A DNA stretch of 64,000 nucleotides from Brachypodius melanocephalos (lineage: Eukaryota > Chordata > Aves > Passeriformes > Pycnonotidae). The stretch is from the NCBI GenBank assembly GCA_013398615.1, contig VZSR01001685.1:33843480-33907479 (forward strand). Direction: 5' to 3'. This document shows, piece after piece, positions 50,044 through 62,600 of this stretch. The notes under the pieces were generated by a model. It worked only from the letters and a program-made list of their open reading frames with translations, was not told the DNA's origin and did not search any database. The position numbers and the translations under genes are program-made. Each line of letters begins with the position of its first letter. The first letter of the stretch is position 1.

Positions 50044-50421
50044 AAATATGCCTCCGTGGATCAAGGTCCTAATTTCTTTACCCTTTCATGAGGCATTAGG
50101 GTGTGCATGGGCAGGAGCATGTAGGGTGAGACACTTACTGGCCTGAGCGCTCACAGGGGCGTAGATAGGACCGCGGTGGATGCAAAGGCAGAGGGACGGC
50201 TGCGGGGGGTGGCAGAAGATCTGCATCGAACTAGTGATTTCGGAAAGCAAACCACCGAGTCCATAAGGAAGGCAGGCTGCTCTGCCGGCAGGCCCACTCA
50301 GCTGAGGAGCACCGCCCAGACGCGAACCCAGCTCTGCCCCGCAGCGCTGCCCCATCAGCGCCGCGCCCTCAGCGCCGCGGCGGCGGGGCCCTGCGCGGGC
50401 CGCCTCCGGGGGGCGGGGCCG

Positions 50422-50433
50422 GCCGCCATCTTG
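50422..50433 (+). promoter_or_regulatory. YY1-type site
   Basis: GCCGCCATCTTG matches the YY1 consensus found just downstream of start sites in many housekeeping promoters. It lies 64 bp before the INTS8 ATG, so transcription probably starts close by. Confidence 0.7.
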
Positions 50434-50496
50434 TGCAGCCGTCGGTGGCTGCGGTACTCGGGGGTTTGTGCGGGGGGTCCCTGCCCAGCGGCTGGC

Positions 50497-50626
50497 ATGA
50501 GCGCCGAGGCGGCGGACCGGGAAGCCGCCACCTCCAGCCGGCCATGCACGCCGCCGCAGACATCGTGGTTCGAGTTCGTGCTGGAGGAGGCGCTGCTGGA
50601 GCAGCACCTGCAGAAACCATCTCCCG
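50497..50626 (+). CDS. INTS8: INTS8 exon 1
   Basis: ATG 50497 opens MSAEAADREAATSS and continues with TSWFEFVLEEALLEQHLQ, ending in phase 1 before gtgcgt. The ATG lies inside the CpG island. Confidence 0.95.
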
Positions 50627-53600
50627 GTGCGTGCCCTGCGGGCCGCCGCCTCCCCGCGGCCTCGGGTTCGGCCGGGCCCCGCTCCCCGGCCCCTCCTGGG
50701 GCAGGATCGTTCCGGGGGCTGTGAGGCGTCGGTGCGGGAGGCTCTGCTGCGATTCTGGGGAGTGGGGTCCAAAGGAGCCGGGCGCTGCCCGCGGCTGTGC
50801 GGCGGCGTTTACCGCCCGCAATAACGCGGGTTTTTTCTCATTTCACATTATCTTCCCTATTTAATAACTTCATTTCTCTGTCTTTCTTGCCTGGTAGATC
50901 GCTTTTCCTTTCGCATACGTGAATATTGTATGCGGAAGTGTTGTAGTTGTTCAGTGGGAAGTGCTGCTCGGGAACATCATTGCAGTTCGCAGCTGGTGTT
51001 CTCCCATTGGAGTCTTGTTAGTGGCAGGAGCTGAAATCTTCCTCCGAAAGCTTCAGTCCTGAAATTGCTCTCTGGACCTGGAATAAATAAAAATCTCGTC
51101 TGATGTATTATAACGAAGTGACCATATTTAAAATTACCTAGTCTTTTGACAGTCCTAAGTAGTAGTTATCTTTTTCAGTACCCAAGTTTTGCGAGGAGGT
51201 GGTGGAAACAGGAAAACCTGGGTCAGTGTTGCCAATGTAAATATCCTACATTCGAAAGTTTTCAAGAAGATTCATGCTTTAAAAGTTTTTGCACTTATAT
51301 AATGAAATAACTTTGTGTAGTGCATGTAAAAAGTAAATTTAAGCATAATTTAGCTTAGATATTATGCTTAGATCTATGCTTATATTTTATACTCTATTTT
51401 GTAATTGATTAAGTAAATTGGTAATACTTGTTTTGTGTTTCACAAAGTTTAGTGAGAGTGTAAGAGTTGTGATTTGACCTCTTTTCAAGAGAGCTCAAAG
51501 GTATTGGCTGTCTTACGGTAAGGGAGAGATTTGGGTGCTTTTTTTGATGCTGTTTTTTAACCAATCTGAAAGTATTTTCTAAATGTATTCAGAAATAGCA
51601 GCAATTGCTTGTCAATATACTTTACGTGCAGAGGAGAATTACAAGTAGATATATAGTTTTTACAACAATTCACTTGTGATTTCATTGGACAGCATCTTTT
51701 TTCAGTAGATGGAAGTGTTGAAACATAATTAATACAAAATAGTGAAAATAAGTAAAAGTATAAGAGTATGGTTACTGTGGTCAAGTGGACTTTAACGTTA
51801 AGCAGAGATATGTTAATAGTCTGATTTGATTCAGCACATGCAGGACACCATTTGGGATTATAATCTACCAGGTAATAGTGTCAGCACTGTAAACACCAAG
51901 GATAAAAGAACTGTGTCCATAGCTGGGAAAAAAAATAATTTCTGGGCTTACAAAGAATTTGAAGAGTGGCTGTGTATTTTTGCAGATCCGCCACCTGTGC
52001 AGCTGATTGTTCAGTTCTTGGAGCAAGCTTCAAAACCATCAGTGAATGAACAGAACCAAGTCCAGCCACCACCAGATAACAAAAGAAACCGCATTCTAAA
52101 ACTTCTTGCTCTCAAAGTTGCTGCTCATCTGAAGTGGGATTTGGATGTATTAGAAAAAAGGTATCGTTTGTACATCTTCATGCTAAGTTTACTAAATTTA
52201 AGTGGTTTGAGATATTTATTTTTAAAAATGGAAATCTGTCTTGCTCGCTCTTGGGTGTGACAATTGAAATCAAGTTTTATTTTAGCTGTGAGTTAGGAAA
52301 GGGTTTTGATAAAGGCAGTGTGTCTGAACAAATCAACACATTTAAAGAGGAAAAATAACATGTCTTAGACATTTAGATATGTACATGTAAACGGCATAAA
52401 GATGAATTGGAGGTTGTGTTTTCTTCAGTGACAAAACTAGCGTTAGGTTTCCTCATTCTAACATGCTTGAAATTTGAGGTCTTTCTCCACTTTTTTTGAT
52501 GTGAAGATGTGAAGAACTCCATATATCTAGGTCACTGAAATGACTGTGGTTGATACAGACAAACCCCAGCTCTGCATTTTTCCTTTGGAAATTTCAGCTG
52601 AAGAATAGTGTGATGAGCTAGAACAGTCGGGAACTATTTCACTTAGGCAGTGCTATGCACATTAGGGGGCTGCATTTCACAGAATCACACGATGGGGATG
52701 GTTGGGAAGAACCACAGTGGGTCGTCTGATCCAACCTCCCTGCTCAAGCAGGGCCATCCCAGAGCACATGGCACAGGATTGTGTCCAGGTGATTCTTGTT
52801 TACACTTGGCTTCCTGTTTACACTTAGGTAATGGCTGGGGTTCCTTATTCACTCACACAGGTCTCTTGCCCCCTTTATCTGAAATTTAATGTAAAATCTT
52901 AAGGGGGCAATAATCGCCTTGGTTCTATCTTGCATGGAATTGTAGAATCATTTAGGCTGGAAAGGAGCTTTAAGATCATCGAGGCCAACCGTTAATCTGA
53001 CACTACCAAGTCCACCACTAAACCGTGTCCTTTAGTGCCACATCTGCATATAATTGAAGTAGCTTCAGGGTGTGTTGGTGACTCAACCACTTCCCTGGGC
53101 AGCCTGTTCCAGTGCCTGACCACCCATTTGGTGAAAAACCTTTCATAAAATTCAGTTTAAACCTCCCCTGTCACAACTTGAGGCCATTTCCTCTCATGCC
53201 TGGGAGATGAGACTCGCCACCCACTTGCTACAACCTCCTTTTGGGGAATTGTAGCAAGTAACAAGGTCCCCTCTGAGCCTTCTTTTCTTCTGGCTAAACA
53301 CCCCCAGCTCCCTCAGCCGCTCCTTATAGAATTCTTCTGATAGAACACAAGACCTAAAATTTGTTAAACAGAAATCCTGGCTTTAGGTGCCAAAAGTGTA
53401 GTTTCACTGGTTGTTTTCAATACTGGATGCAAAGAATGCAAATTTTTCACACGATCAGAGGTACTTCGGCAGTAGCTGATTTAGTTTCAAATAGTGTCTA
53501 AATTAGCAATAGTGTTTTAGTTGCATTAAATTATACCACAAAAGCTTGGAGAAGTGCAGTCCAGCCTGCATGTCTTCACATTTTTTTAGAGTTCTGTCCC

Positions 53601-56600
53601 AGCTAATGTATATTTTACTTATCTCTATTCAAGAAATTTCTAGTCTTAACTTCACTGTTCACTTTATGTGAGTGAAATTTCATTTGTGATGGAAATGGGG
53701 TTGTCTACCTTCAGGGAGTATGACCGGGGGTTGGTTTGAAAGAACTTCTTGTTAGCTGGGTCATACTGTTACAAGTGGCTGGATTATTCTGGTAAGGCCC
53801 CTGTGTGGGCTAAGCAGTAGTGCAGAGTGGTAATTCAGCTGTCAGGGCAGCTGAACTGCTACTTGGGCCCATCCACTTCATTTATGCAGCTAATACTGGT
53901 AACTGCTTTACATACCTGATCTCAAATGCTGAATAAACATCCATGTGATGTTAGGTAATAATCCAGTACTGAATAGTAGTGTATTTTGTTTAACATTCCC
54001 TAAGTAGATTTACTCTGTGATTCTCTCTGTCTCTCTATCTGATTCTCTCTTTTATTTTTTAATAGCTTGTCTGTTCCTGTATTGAACATGCTACTGAATG
54101 AACTTCTGTGTATCAGCAAAGTTCCCCCAGGAACTAAACACGTGGATGTAGATCTGTCCAGCTTACCCCCAACCACTGCAATGGCAATACTACTCTACAA
54201 CAGATGGTAAACTACTACAAGGCAATAATATAAAATCATTATAGAACAAAGCAGCGTTTTCTTTTATCTGTGTAATTGTACATAGAAGGAGGAAGAATCC
54301 TAAAGCACTCATAAATGTAGTGATCTGTTGCTAGGTTATAGTGAAGGAGCTGAGTCTGAAAAACTACTCTAGAGCTGGTTTTCTTCCCTGAAAAACAGTC
54401 AAGACAGTGGTTTGAACTCTCCTTATAAATATGAAAATTTTCATCTTTCAGCGTTTTGTGGATATAAGAGCATTTCTTAGCTGCTAGATGTGTTCTTGAG
54501 TAAAGGGTGTATTCTAATGGTATATTGGTTCTGAAATGGTAAACTGCTAGTATCAAGAGGTCTGTAATCTGCTTGTTACACTTCTGAGGCTAATGCCATT
54601 CTTTGCTTATTTCTTTCCCCTATGTAGGGCCATAAGGACCATTGTTCAAAGTAGTTTTCCTGTAAAGCAAGTGAAACCTGGTCCACCTCAGTTAAATGTG
54701 TAAGTTACAGATGCAATTCATTTGGATGTTGTGGGTATTTTATAATCAGGAATGTAATTTCTAAGTGGATTAAATCATGTTAGTAACATACAGTTGCTTA
54801 AAATGTCTAGTTGTGACATGGAAAACTTGGAGTTATTTCAAGTATGTTCTCACTTTCCTGTCAGACACGCTTGATATATATACTTGTGTGTTGTTCTATT
54901 CTGTCAAGGTTATGATCTCTATGTCTTTGTCGTGGCATGAAAAATTATGGGAGGGAGATGGCAATTAGCCTTGGCAGAATGCTTATGATCTAGTTTAGAT
55001 GGGGTACATTTCTTGCATTCTTTCGCATCTCTAACATACAGTAGCTTGCTTAATATGATTTATTACACCACTTTGAAGCATTGTGTATGATAACCTAAGA
55101 AATAATTAAGTATTTTCATTTGCTTCATTAGGCAATAATTTGTAATTTAAAATCAATTATGCATTTTGCCTTCAGAAACTGTGAGGCTTTAGTACCAGCT
55201 TGTCTGTGACTTTTATGTTACAGATTTCTCTAAAAGATGGAGGTATCTAAGTGGTGTTTTTCATATGTTTCGTGTTAATATTATACTTAGGCATTAGATC
55301 ATACTTGTTTGAGAGAGTCTGTTAAATATATTGATTAAACATAATCCTCTTCCTACTCCTTATTTTACTGTAAATCTTATATTGTCCTATATGTGTCAGA
55401 GTCTGATCCTGAACAAAAAAAAAATCTGTGTGGGAAAATAATTTACAAATGCTTTAAATTTTTTACATAAACATGCTTCTGCCCCTGACATGTTTGAGAA
55501 GATTTAAATGTTGAAGCTTCATGAGACTTGAGGCTGTGTAATCTTTCTTCATTATTGTTTTGCTATTGAATTGGTATTAGTAAAGTGATCTTTAAAAAGG
55601 CAGTGGTAACTTTGCAACTTTTTGTTTTATTGAACCACGTTCTCATACAAAACTATCTTTTTATTAATATAGTTTTGTATTTCAGATATAGATAGATAAA
55701 TAAGAGCAGTCAGTGGTCCTGCATAATGATGTTCAAAATGTAGTTAAGCAAAACCAAGGATGAATGAATTATTGTGATCTGGAACATGAAATAAAATAAT
55801 GTGCAGATCTGCCTTCTAACTGAACTGTTGACCTCTTGTGTCTATCTTGCAGTATGAATCATATTCAACAAGAAAAGGAACTAACTGAAAATATTTTGAA
55901 AGTGGTGAGACTTTTTCTCTTCTTATATTTGCTCAAATTTACATGTAAATATGAATTTCTTTATTGTACAAGAAATACAAAATCCAGTTCTACATGGCCT
56001 AGAACAGTTGTGTAAGGACTTTTTTTAAAACTATCCTTTTACTGAACTGTTAATATTGTAGCATTAACTTAAACCGGGAGTTAAACTCGAAACCAAGAGG
56101 ATAATTCTTTTAATGTGTTTGAACTATTACAGTTGAAGGAGCAGGCTGCTGATTCTATCCTGGTCCTAGAAGGAGCACTCAAATTAAACAAAGATCTTTA
56201 TGTCCATACTATAAGAACTCTGGATTTATTGGCCATGGAACCTGGCATGGTGAATGGAGAAACAGAGAGTTCTACAGCTGGACTGAAAATCAGTGCAGAG
56301 GAGATACAGTGCCAGGTAGCTCACATTTTGTACTAAAGCTTTCAGTTTCTACTGTTTCTTTAGAAAAGGTGTTAAGTAATAATTTTGAGGTAAAATGCAG
56401 TATTTTTCTATTAATATTCCCTGTATTGTATTGGGATTTTTGTTTGTTTGTGAGTCCTTTTGTTTGTTTTGGTTTTTTGGGGTTTGTTTTTTTGGTTTTT
56501 TTTGTAATGCAATGAAATGATACCGTCTTCACTTCTACATTAACAGAACTTTTTTTAATCATTGTAGATATTGTTGTTTCCCATCAACCTCTCACTTTTG

Positions 56601-59600
56601 CCCCCACAATCCCCTGAAATAACCCATTATATGACAAGGACAGATTATTGCATTGTTTTCAATGATTATGGGAAAATCATTCTTCAATTTTGTAATGCTT
56701 GTGCAGAATTACTCAGACTGAGATTGCAGTTAAAGAGGAAGCAGTTGAAGTACGTGGTGTAAGGTGTGCAGTGTATGTTGGTAAATAAGATGAAAATAGG
56801 AATTTTTTAGTACATGCAACATTTGAGCTGAAATACTTAATCTTGACTCGGAACATGATGTCCAAGACCATGTGTTTGACATCAGTGCTGTTTGCAGGTT
56901 TGCTATGATTTGGGTGCAATCTATTTCCAACAAGGATCTACAAATGCAGCTGTTCATGAAAAGGCTAAGGAAAAGTTTTTCAAAACAAAGGAGTTGATTG
57001 CAAAGGTAACAAGTGTTCTTTTAACGTGTTTATTCAACTCTTCTGTAAACAAACCCTTGTCTAAATTATTGCTTCCTTCTTTAGCGATTTAATAACTGTT
57101 GGTGATACAGTTTTTAAAGAAACTTCCCAAAGTTTTGACAGTGATTTCTTTTTTGTGTTGTGTCTGGTTTGAAATTATATTAGTTGGTTGCAGTATATTG
57201 CTGCTTTGTTCTACATTTAGTAAATTATATTCTTTTACACAAATTGTATTGATGCAAAAAAATGCAGAAATAACATCTCCAGTGCTAATAGTAACTTGAC
57301 TGAACAGTACATCCTGTGTCCATGGTGATGATGTGTTTTTGAGGAAGGTGACCATAGAGCATTCCCTATTTTTTTAAATCTAATTTTCCCTTGGAAATTA
57401 CATTACCTTTGTTCTAACCTTTGAAAAATGTGGGTCATAATTTATAAATAAGGTATGCTTCCTTTTTGATTTTGCTTCATATTTCCAAAACTGCCAAACT
57501 CCAGTTTTTATTTAAATAAAGTGTGTACATGTGCATTCTTTTGTTCTTTTGCTGTTACTTGGGGAAATTGTGAGTCTCTATTAAACATATGTTTCATAAT
57601 ACTTTGGCTACTAAGATCTGCTGTAACTCTTACTTTTCAGAATGGCTCATCATCACTTCATTTTACCATAGATGAAGAACGATTAGCTGGATATTGCCAA
57701 GCCTGTGAAGTTCTTACCTCATCTTCTGATGATGCATCTCAACAGGCAACTCCATATAGTCAAATCCACAGCTGTATGAAATCTGGCAAATATCAGGTAG
57801 GATGCCAAAATAAACCCACATATGTTTGAGGGGTTTTTTTTATCATTCTGTGTGGATGATTCCATTTGAACTGGTATGATTTTAAGAAATTTTAAATGGT
57901 AATTTAACCATTAACATACTGTTCTAAATCCTATATGTTTAAGAATATAACATAATCTGGTACATATTAGATTAAAGTACCTTGGATTTCATACAATGAT
58001 AAGTAATTCCTGCCAGTTGAGATAAGGGATTTTCAGATAGATTCTAATTCTTCGGGTTTCAGAGAATGTTGCTACTTAGATGTGCAAGTTTATTTGGGGT
58101 TTTTGTGGTTTTTTTCTTTGATTTTTCTGATGATAGAGAACTTTCTTGTTACTTGATTCCCTTTCTGGTTGTTCAGTGAATTTTAGTATTAAACGTGGAT
58201 GCGAGCTGCTTCTCTTAGTTTCATCATTTTTACCAGACGAAATAATTTTCTGTCTGGTTCTTTTGCATTATGCATTGACTATTCCAGCTGTTTTTGTTAC
58301 AGGACATAGTGAAGATATTCCTTGAAGATAACCTAACCCTCAGTTTACCTGAACAGTTCAGACAATCAGTGCTGAGAGAACTCTTCCAAAAAGCTCAGCA
58401 AGGGTGAGACATTAAATAATGATCAATGTTCAATGATGATGAAGAGCAATCTTCATTAGTTATGTTTTTTGCAAAAAGTACGTAAAATCTTTTAAAAACA
58501 AATTACTTACCCCCTTACAAATTACGAACATCCAACAAATTACTTCCAAGAAACTTCAGCCTTCCTTTCTGTTAGCAGTAGTCCAAACTACATTTTACAT
58601 CACACCACAGCTCCTTGGTTGGATCTCACTGTGGCCATATATGGAAAAATGTAATGAACATAAATAGTTAATTTTATCACTTTACTGATTTTTTTAGAAT
58701 ATTGTCCCCCTGCTGTGATACCACTCTTTGTCAGAACTATCCTGTGATCTTCTGGTTTGTGCTCATGCAGGAATGATGCTCTGGATGAAGTTTGTTTCAA
58801 AGTCTGTGTGTGCAACACGATCTGCGATGTATTACAAGGTCGAATAATTGATATTCAGTTTTGTCAACTGTTCCTGAAACCCAGCAAAGAGAAAATAGAC
58901 TTCCTTCTTGAGGTAAAACGTTCATCTAAAATTAGAAGTGAAAATGGTATTTAATGAGAGATTTCTTTCCCCGCATAACTATTATTATTGCAAGTGATAC
59001 TTAAATTTCTGAAGCAGAGAAAGGTAACTTCTCAAACATTATTCAACTTATTTGCAGTTTGTACAGTTCCACTCAGTGATCAGTTCTTCATCTGTGTTCA
59101 TCTGTTGGGGAAGATCCAGTGGTGAGCTGTTGCTTCAGCTTGTATTTGAAATCGCTGCTATTCCTGACATCATTAAATTATATGGAGATATTGCTGAATA
59201 TTTGTTTTCGTGGAAGAAAGAATCAAATTCTCCAAGACAGAGAGAATGAGTAGAAAAAATAAGTGTGGAAGAGGCCCACTTTTCCCTTACCAGCTTTGTT
59301 GTAGAAGTTAGGGTGTGGTGAAGTGATCCTGAGTTACTGTTACATGTGAGACCTACACTATTACCCTTAGCAAAGCCGTAAAGGTAACTGTTATTGCTTA
59401 AACTAAACTTAGTCTTTATTGCATTGCTGTTACTTTAATGTCTTTTATTAATTTGAACCTAGTTCTTTTGCTTGTCTCTTCAAGCATGTGGCAAAAATTA
59501 ACTGACAGTACTCTCTACTGCAGAGCAAGTAAAAGCTGCTCATATTGGGACTGAAACATATTTCTAAAATAAAAAATTCTTGCAAGCTGGCAACTAAATT

Positions 59601-62600
59601 CAACCATCTAGTTATTTTTCAACTGCTGGTTTTACAAAAGCCACAAGTCCTCGTGAATCTTGTAGTTTTGCACTCAGAACTATTTAATTTTTAATATTTA
59701 GTATTTAATTTTTACACTCATGTGCTAAATGATCTTGTGAGGCTGACTGATAGTGTGGCACTCAGCTTCAGTGCTTCTGTATACCAGAGGAATAGGAAAA
59801 AGGAATTATGCGTGAAGGAAGATCACAGTTGTCTGAAACATCCTATCTTGTGTACAGGTTGAAGGAAACTGATCCATATGTATGATGGCAATAGTTTTTA
59901 TCAGGTTTGCTGCAGAGACAGTCTTATTTCACACAGTTGTACAGAGATTTCTTTATCAAGCTTTGTCAGTCAAATATTATCTTACTTTCTTTGACTTACA
60001 AGAAGCCCTTGAGAGCTAGTCTCATCTCTGCAATTATAGTGACAGAGCCACGACACAATTACAAAGAGCAAAACAGAAATACTGGTTTGATTCTAGATGA
60101 ATTAGGGTAACCAGCCTGCAATGCTCCACTTGGCTCCCACCCAACAGCACTTGAGCAGATTCAAAAATTGCTCTACAAAGTAAAAACAACAGACAGGCCA
60201 AAAGAATTGGGGTTGTTCAGCCTGGACAAGCGAAGGCTCCAAGGTGATCTTGGAGCACCTTCAGGTACCTAAAGGGGACTGGAAGAAAGCTGGAGAGGGA
60301 TTTTTGCCTTTTGTTGTGGGACAGGACAAGGGTAATAGGTTCAAACTGAAAGTGGCAGGTTTAGATTAATATTGGGAAGAAACCCTTTACAGTGAGGGGG
60401 GTGAGGCACTGGCACAAGTTGCCCAGAGAAGCTGTGGATGTCCATCCCTGGAAGTGTTCAAGGCCAGGCCACATGAGGCTTTGAGCAATCTGGTCTAAGG
60501 AAAGGTGTCCCTACCCGTGACAGGCCTTTGGAACTGGATGATCTTTTAAGGTCTCTTCCAACCCAAACCATTCCATGATTCTTTAACTTTGTTGCCTCAC
60601 TTGAGATAGAAGTTTACTGGCTGTTACTACTTGTGAGACAGAAGGCTGGTTGGTAACACTGGCTGTAACTAAATACTATAAATGAATGAGGAGACTGCTT
60701 AGTTCTTTTCTGCTTTCTCTTCCAGGTTTGTTCAGGGTCAATAAACTTGGAAAATGCTTCTGAAGAATTGAAGAGAAGAATGGCAGCATTTCTCAAGTAT
60801 GTACCCATATTAATATAAAATGAATTTGCACTTTGTAAGCAATGGAATACAGCACAATAAATATTTCAAGAACTTATAACTGAAAAAATAACCACTTTTT
60901 TCCTACTTATGTACTAAATTTTTTTTATTTGTTTAGAAACTTGTGTTTGGGCATGGAAGATCTTCAGTTTGTCTTCATGATTTCATCTCATGAACTTTTC
61001 ATAAAACTACTGAAAGATGACGAACGGAAGCTGCTGATTGACCAAATGCGGAAGAGATCTCCTCGAATCAATCTGTGCACAAAGCCTGTGACTTCTTTTT
61101 ATGATATCCCAGGTAATTTCTGCAGCATTTTCATTAACTTATGAGCAGACAGTGCCTTGTTTCCACGATGAAAACCTTGAGGTTATGAAATGCAAGTCTG
61201 TTCTCAAAAAACTTTAGAATGTTTTTGGGAGAGTACTTCCTGTTGTTAGTTGGTGCATGTCCTGCTTGTTCAAGAAGGTGGCTGTTACTTCCTTGTATCT
61301 CAAGTGTGATAGATAAGCCCAAATGAATGTGTCCTAGATGACAAGAGTGAGAGAGTATTGAACAAAATGTGGCTGTGACAGCTGTTCCCTGAAAGGGAAC
61401 CCTGCCTCTGGGCTTACATGCTAATGATGATGTGACTCTGTGGTAAACTGGACCAGGAATGCCATCTGAATTAAATTTTAAACCTGCCACAGTAAAACAT
61501 GTTTTTTTCAACCTGTTAATTTCCCTGATACAGCTGGCTGGCTGTGCAGCTGCACAAGTCAAAGCTAACAAGAGGTGCCAGAAGATGGCTGGAGCTGGAA
61601 AGGCCTTACCTTTTCAGGTCTAATGCAGTCTTGCAGTAACTTAAGCCAGTTAAGACAACGTGTATTTTCACTAGAGCAGTATGGGAACACACTTTTAATG
61701 TAGATCTTGAATCTATTGTTTTTCTATAGCAAGAGTACTCAGAGCTGCTGGAGTGAGGAAGGGGGCTTGCAAGCAGCCCTTTAGGTCAGGGTGAAGGTAG
61801 CACAAGGTGTTTGTGGAAGGGTACAAAAGGTTGGCTGGACCTATGGAAACATGATGTATTTGCTGTTCTTACTATGTTCTGACTGAAGTGTTATATACTA
61901 AAGAATCGTAAGTACCTCTATTGAGAAGAAATGTGCTGGAGACCTGGTTGCTTTTCTTCTAGCTTCAGCAAGTGTCAATATTGGCCAGCTTGAACATCAG
62001 CTCATACTGTCAGTGGATCCTTGGAGGATTCGCCAGATCTTAATTGAGTTGCATGGTATGACCTCAGAACGCCAATTCTGGACGATTTCTAATAAGGTAA
62101 CTTTTTAGTTCATGTGGGCACGAGAGACTATAATTCAAGGACTGGTTAGGTGTAATAGTGCAGTGAACAGTAAACATTTTCTCATGCATCCTCAGGGTGA
62201 CCGATCTTACCCCTCTCTGCATAGTGGTGGTTTAATAAGAATGATGATACATGCCTAAACTCATGTTCCGTGTGAAGAGTATTACAACAAAACCTATAAC
62301 CTTTGTTTTAAGGAGTTACTGGCAGTACCACAAGCTTTCCTTATGAGAAGAGATGTTTTCATAGCTTTTGTTTTTAGTGTTCTGATATCTAGTGATATTG
62401 TTTTAACTTAAATTGCTGTCATTAGAAGGTGGGAGCAGGAGAGAGGAAGACTTTTTGTTTAAGTAAAGATTTCTTGTCTTTTTTTTTTTTTAATTCCTCC
62501 CCTTAATTATTGCATATTTGAAGTGTGAGCAAAGGGTAGTTGGGCATTTTTATTGTATTTCTAAATGACCCCTACATTACTTGCAATTAGATGTAAAGAT

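Larger units (their letters stand above)
50290..50830. promoter_or_regulatory. INTS8: CpG-island promoter of INTS8
   Basis: The local sequence changes abruptly to very GC- and CpG-rich around the INTS8 first exon. It holds GC boxes (gggggcggggcc near 50408) and a YY1-type site, and has no TATA box. This is the usual promoter of a housekeeping gene with dispersed start sites. Large antisense open frames across it are composition artefacts. Confidence 0.85.

Noticed and set aside
50086..50772. 228-codon antisense open frame over the INTS8 promoter
   Set aside because: It is rich in Arg, Pro, Ala and Gly, as expected from any frame through a CpG island. It has no domain and overlaps INTS8 exon 1.
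61134..61571. 145-codon antisense open frame in INTS8 intron 12
   Set aside because: It has no family motif and no splice context, and its composition is that of the surrounding intron.
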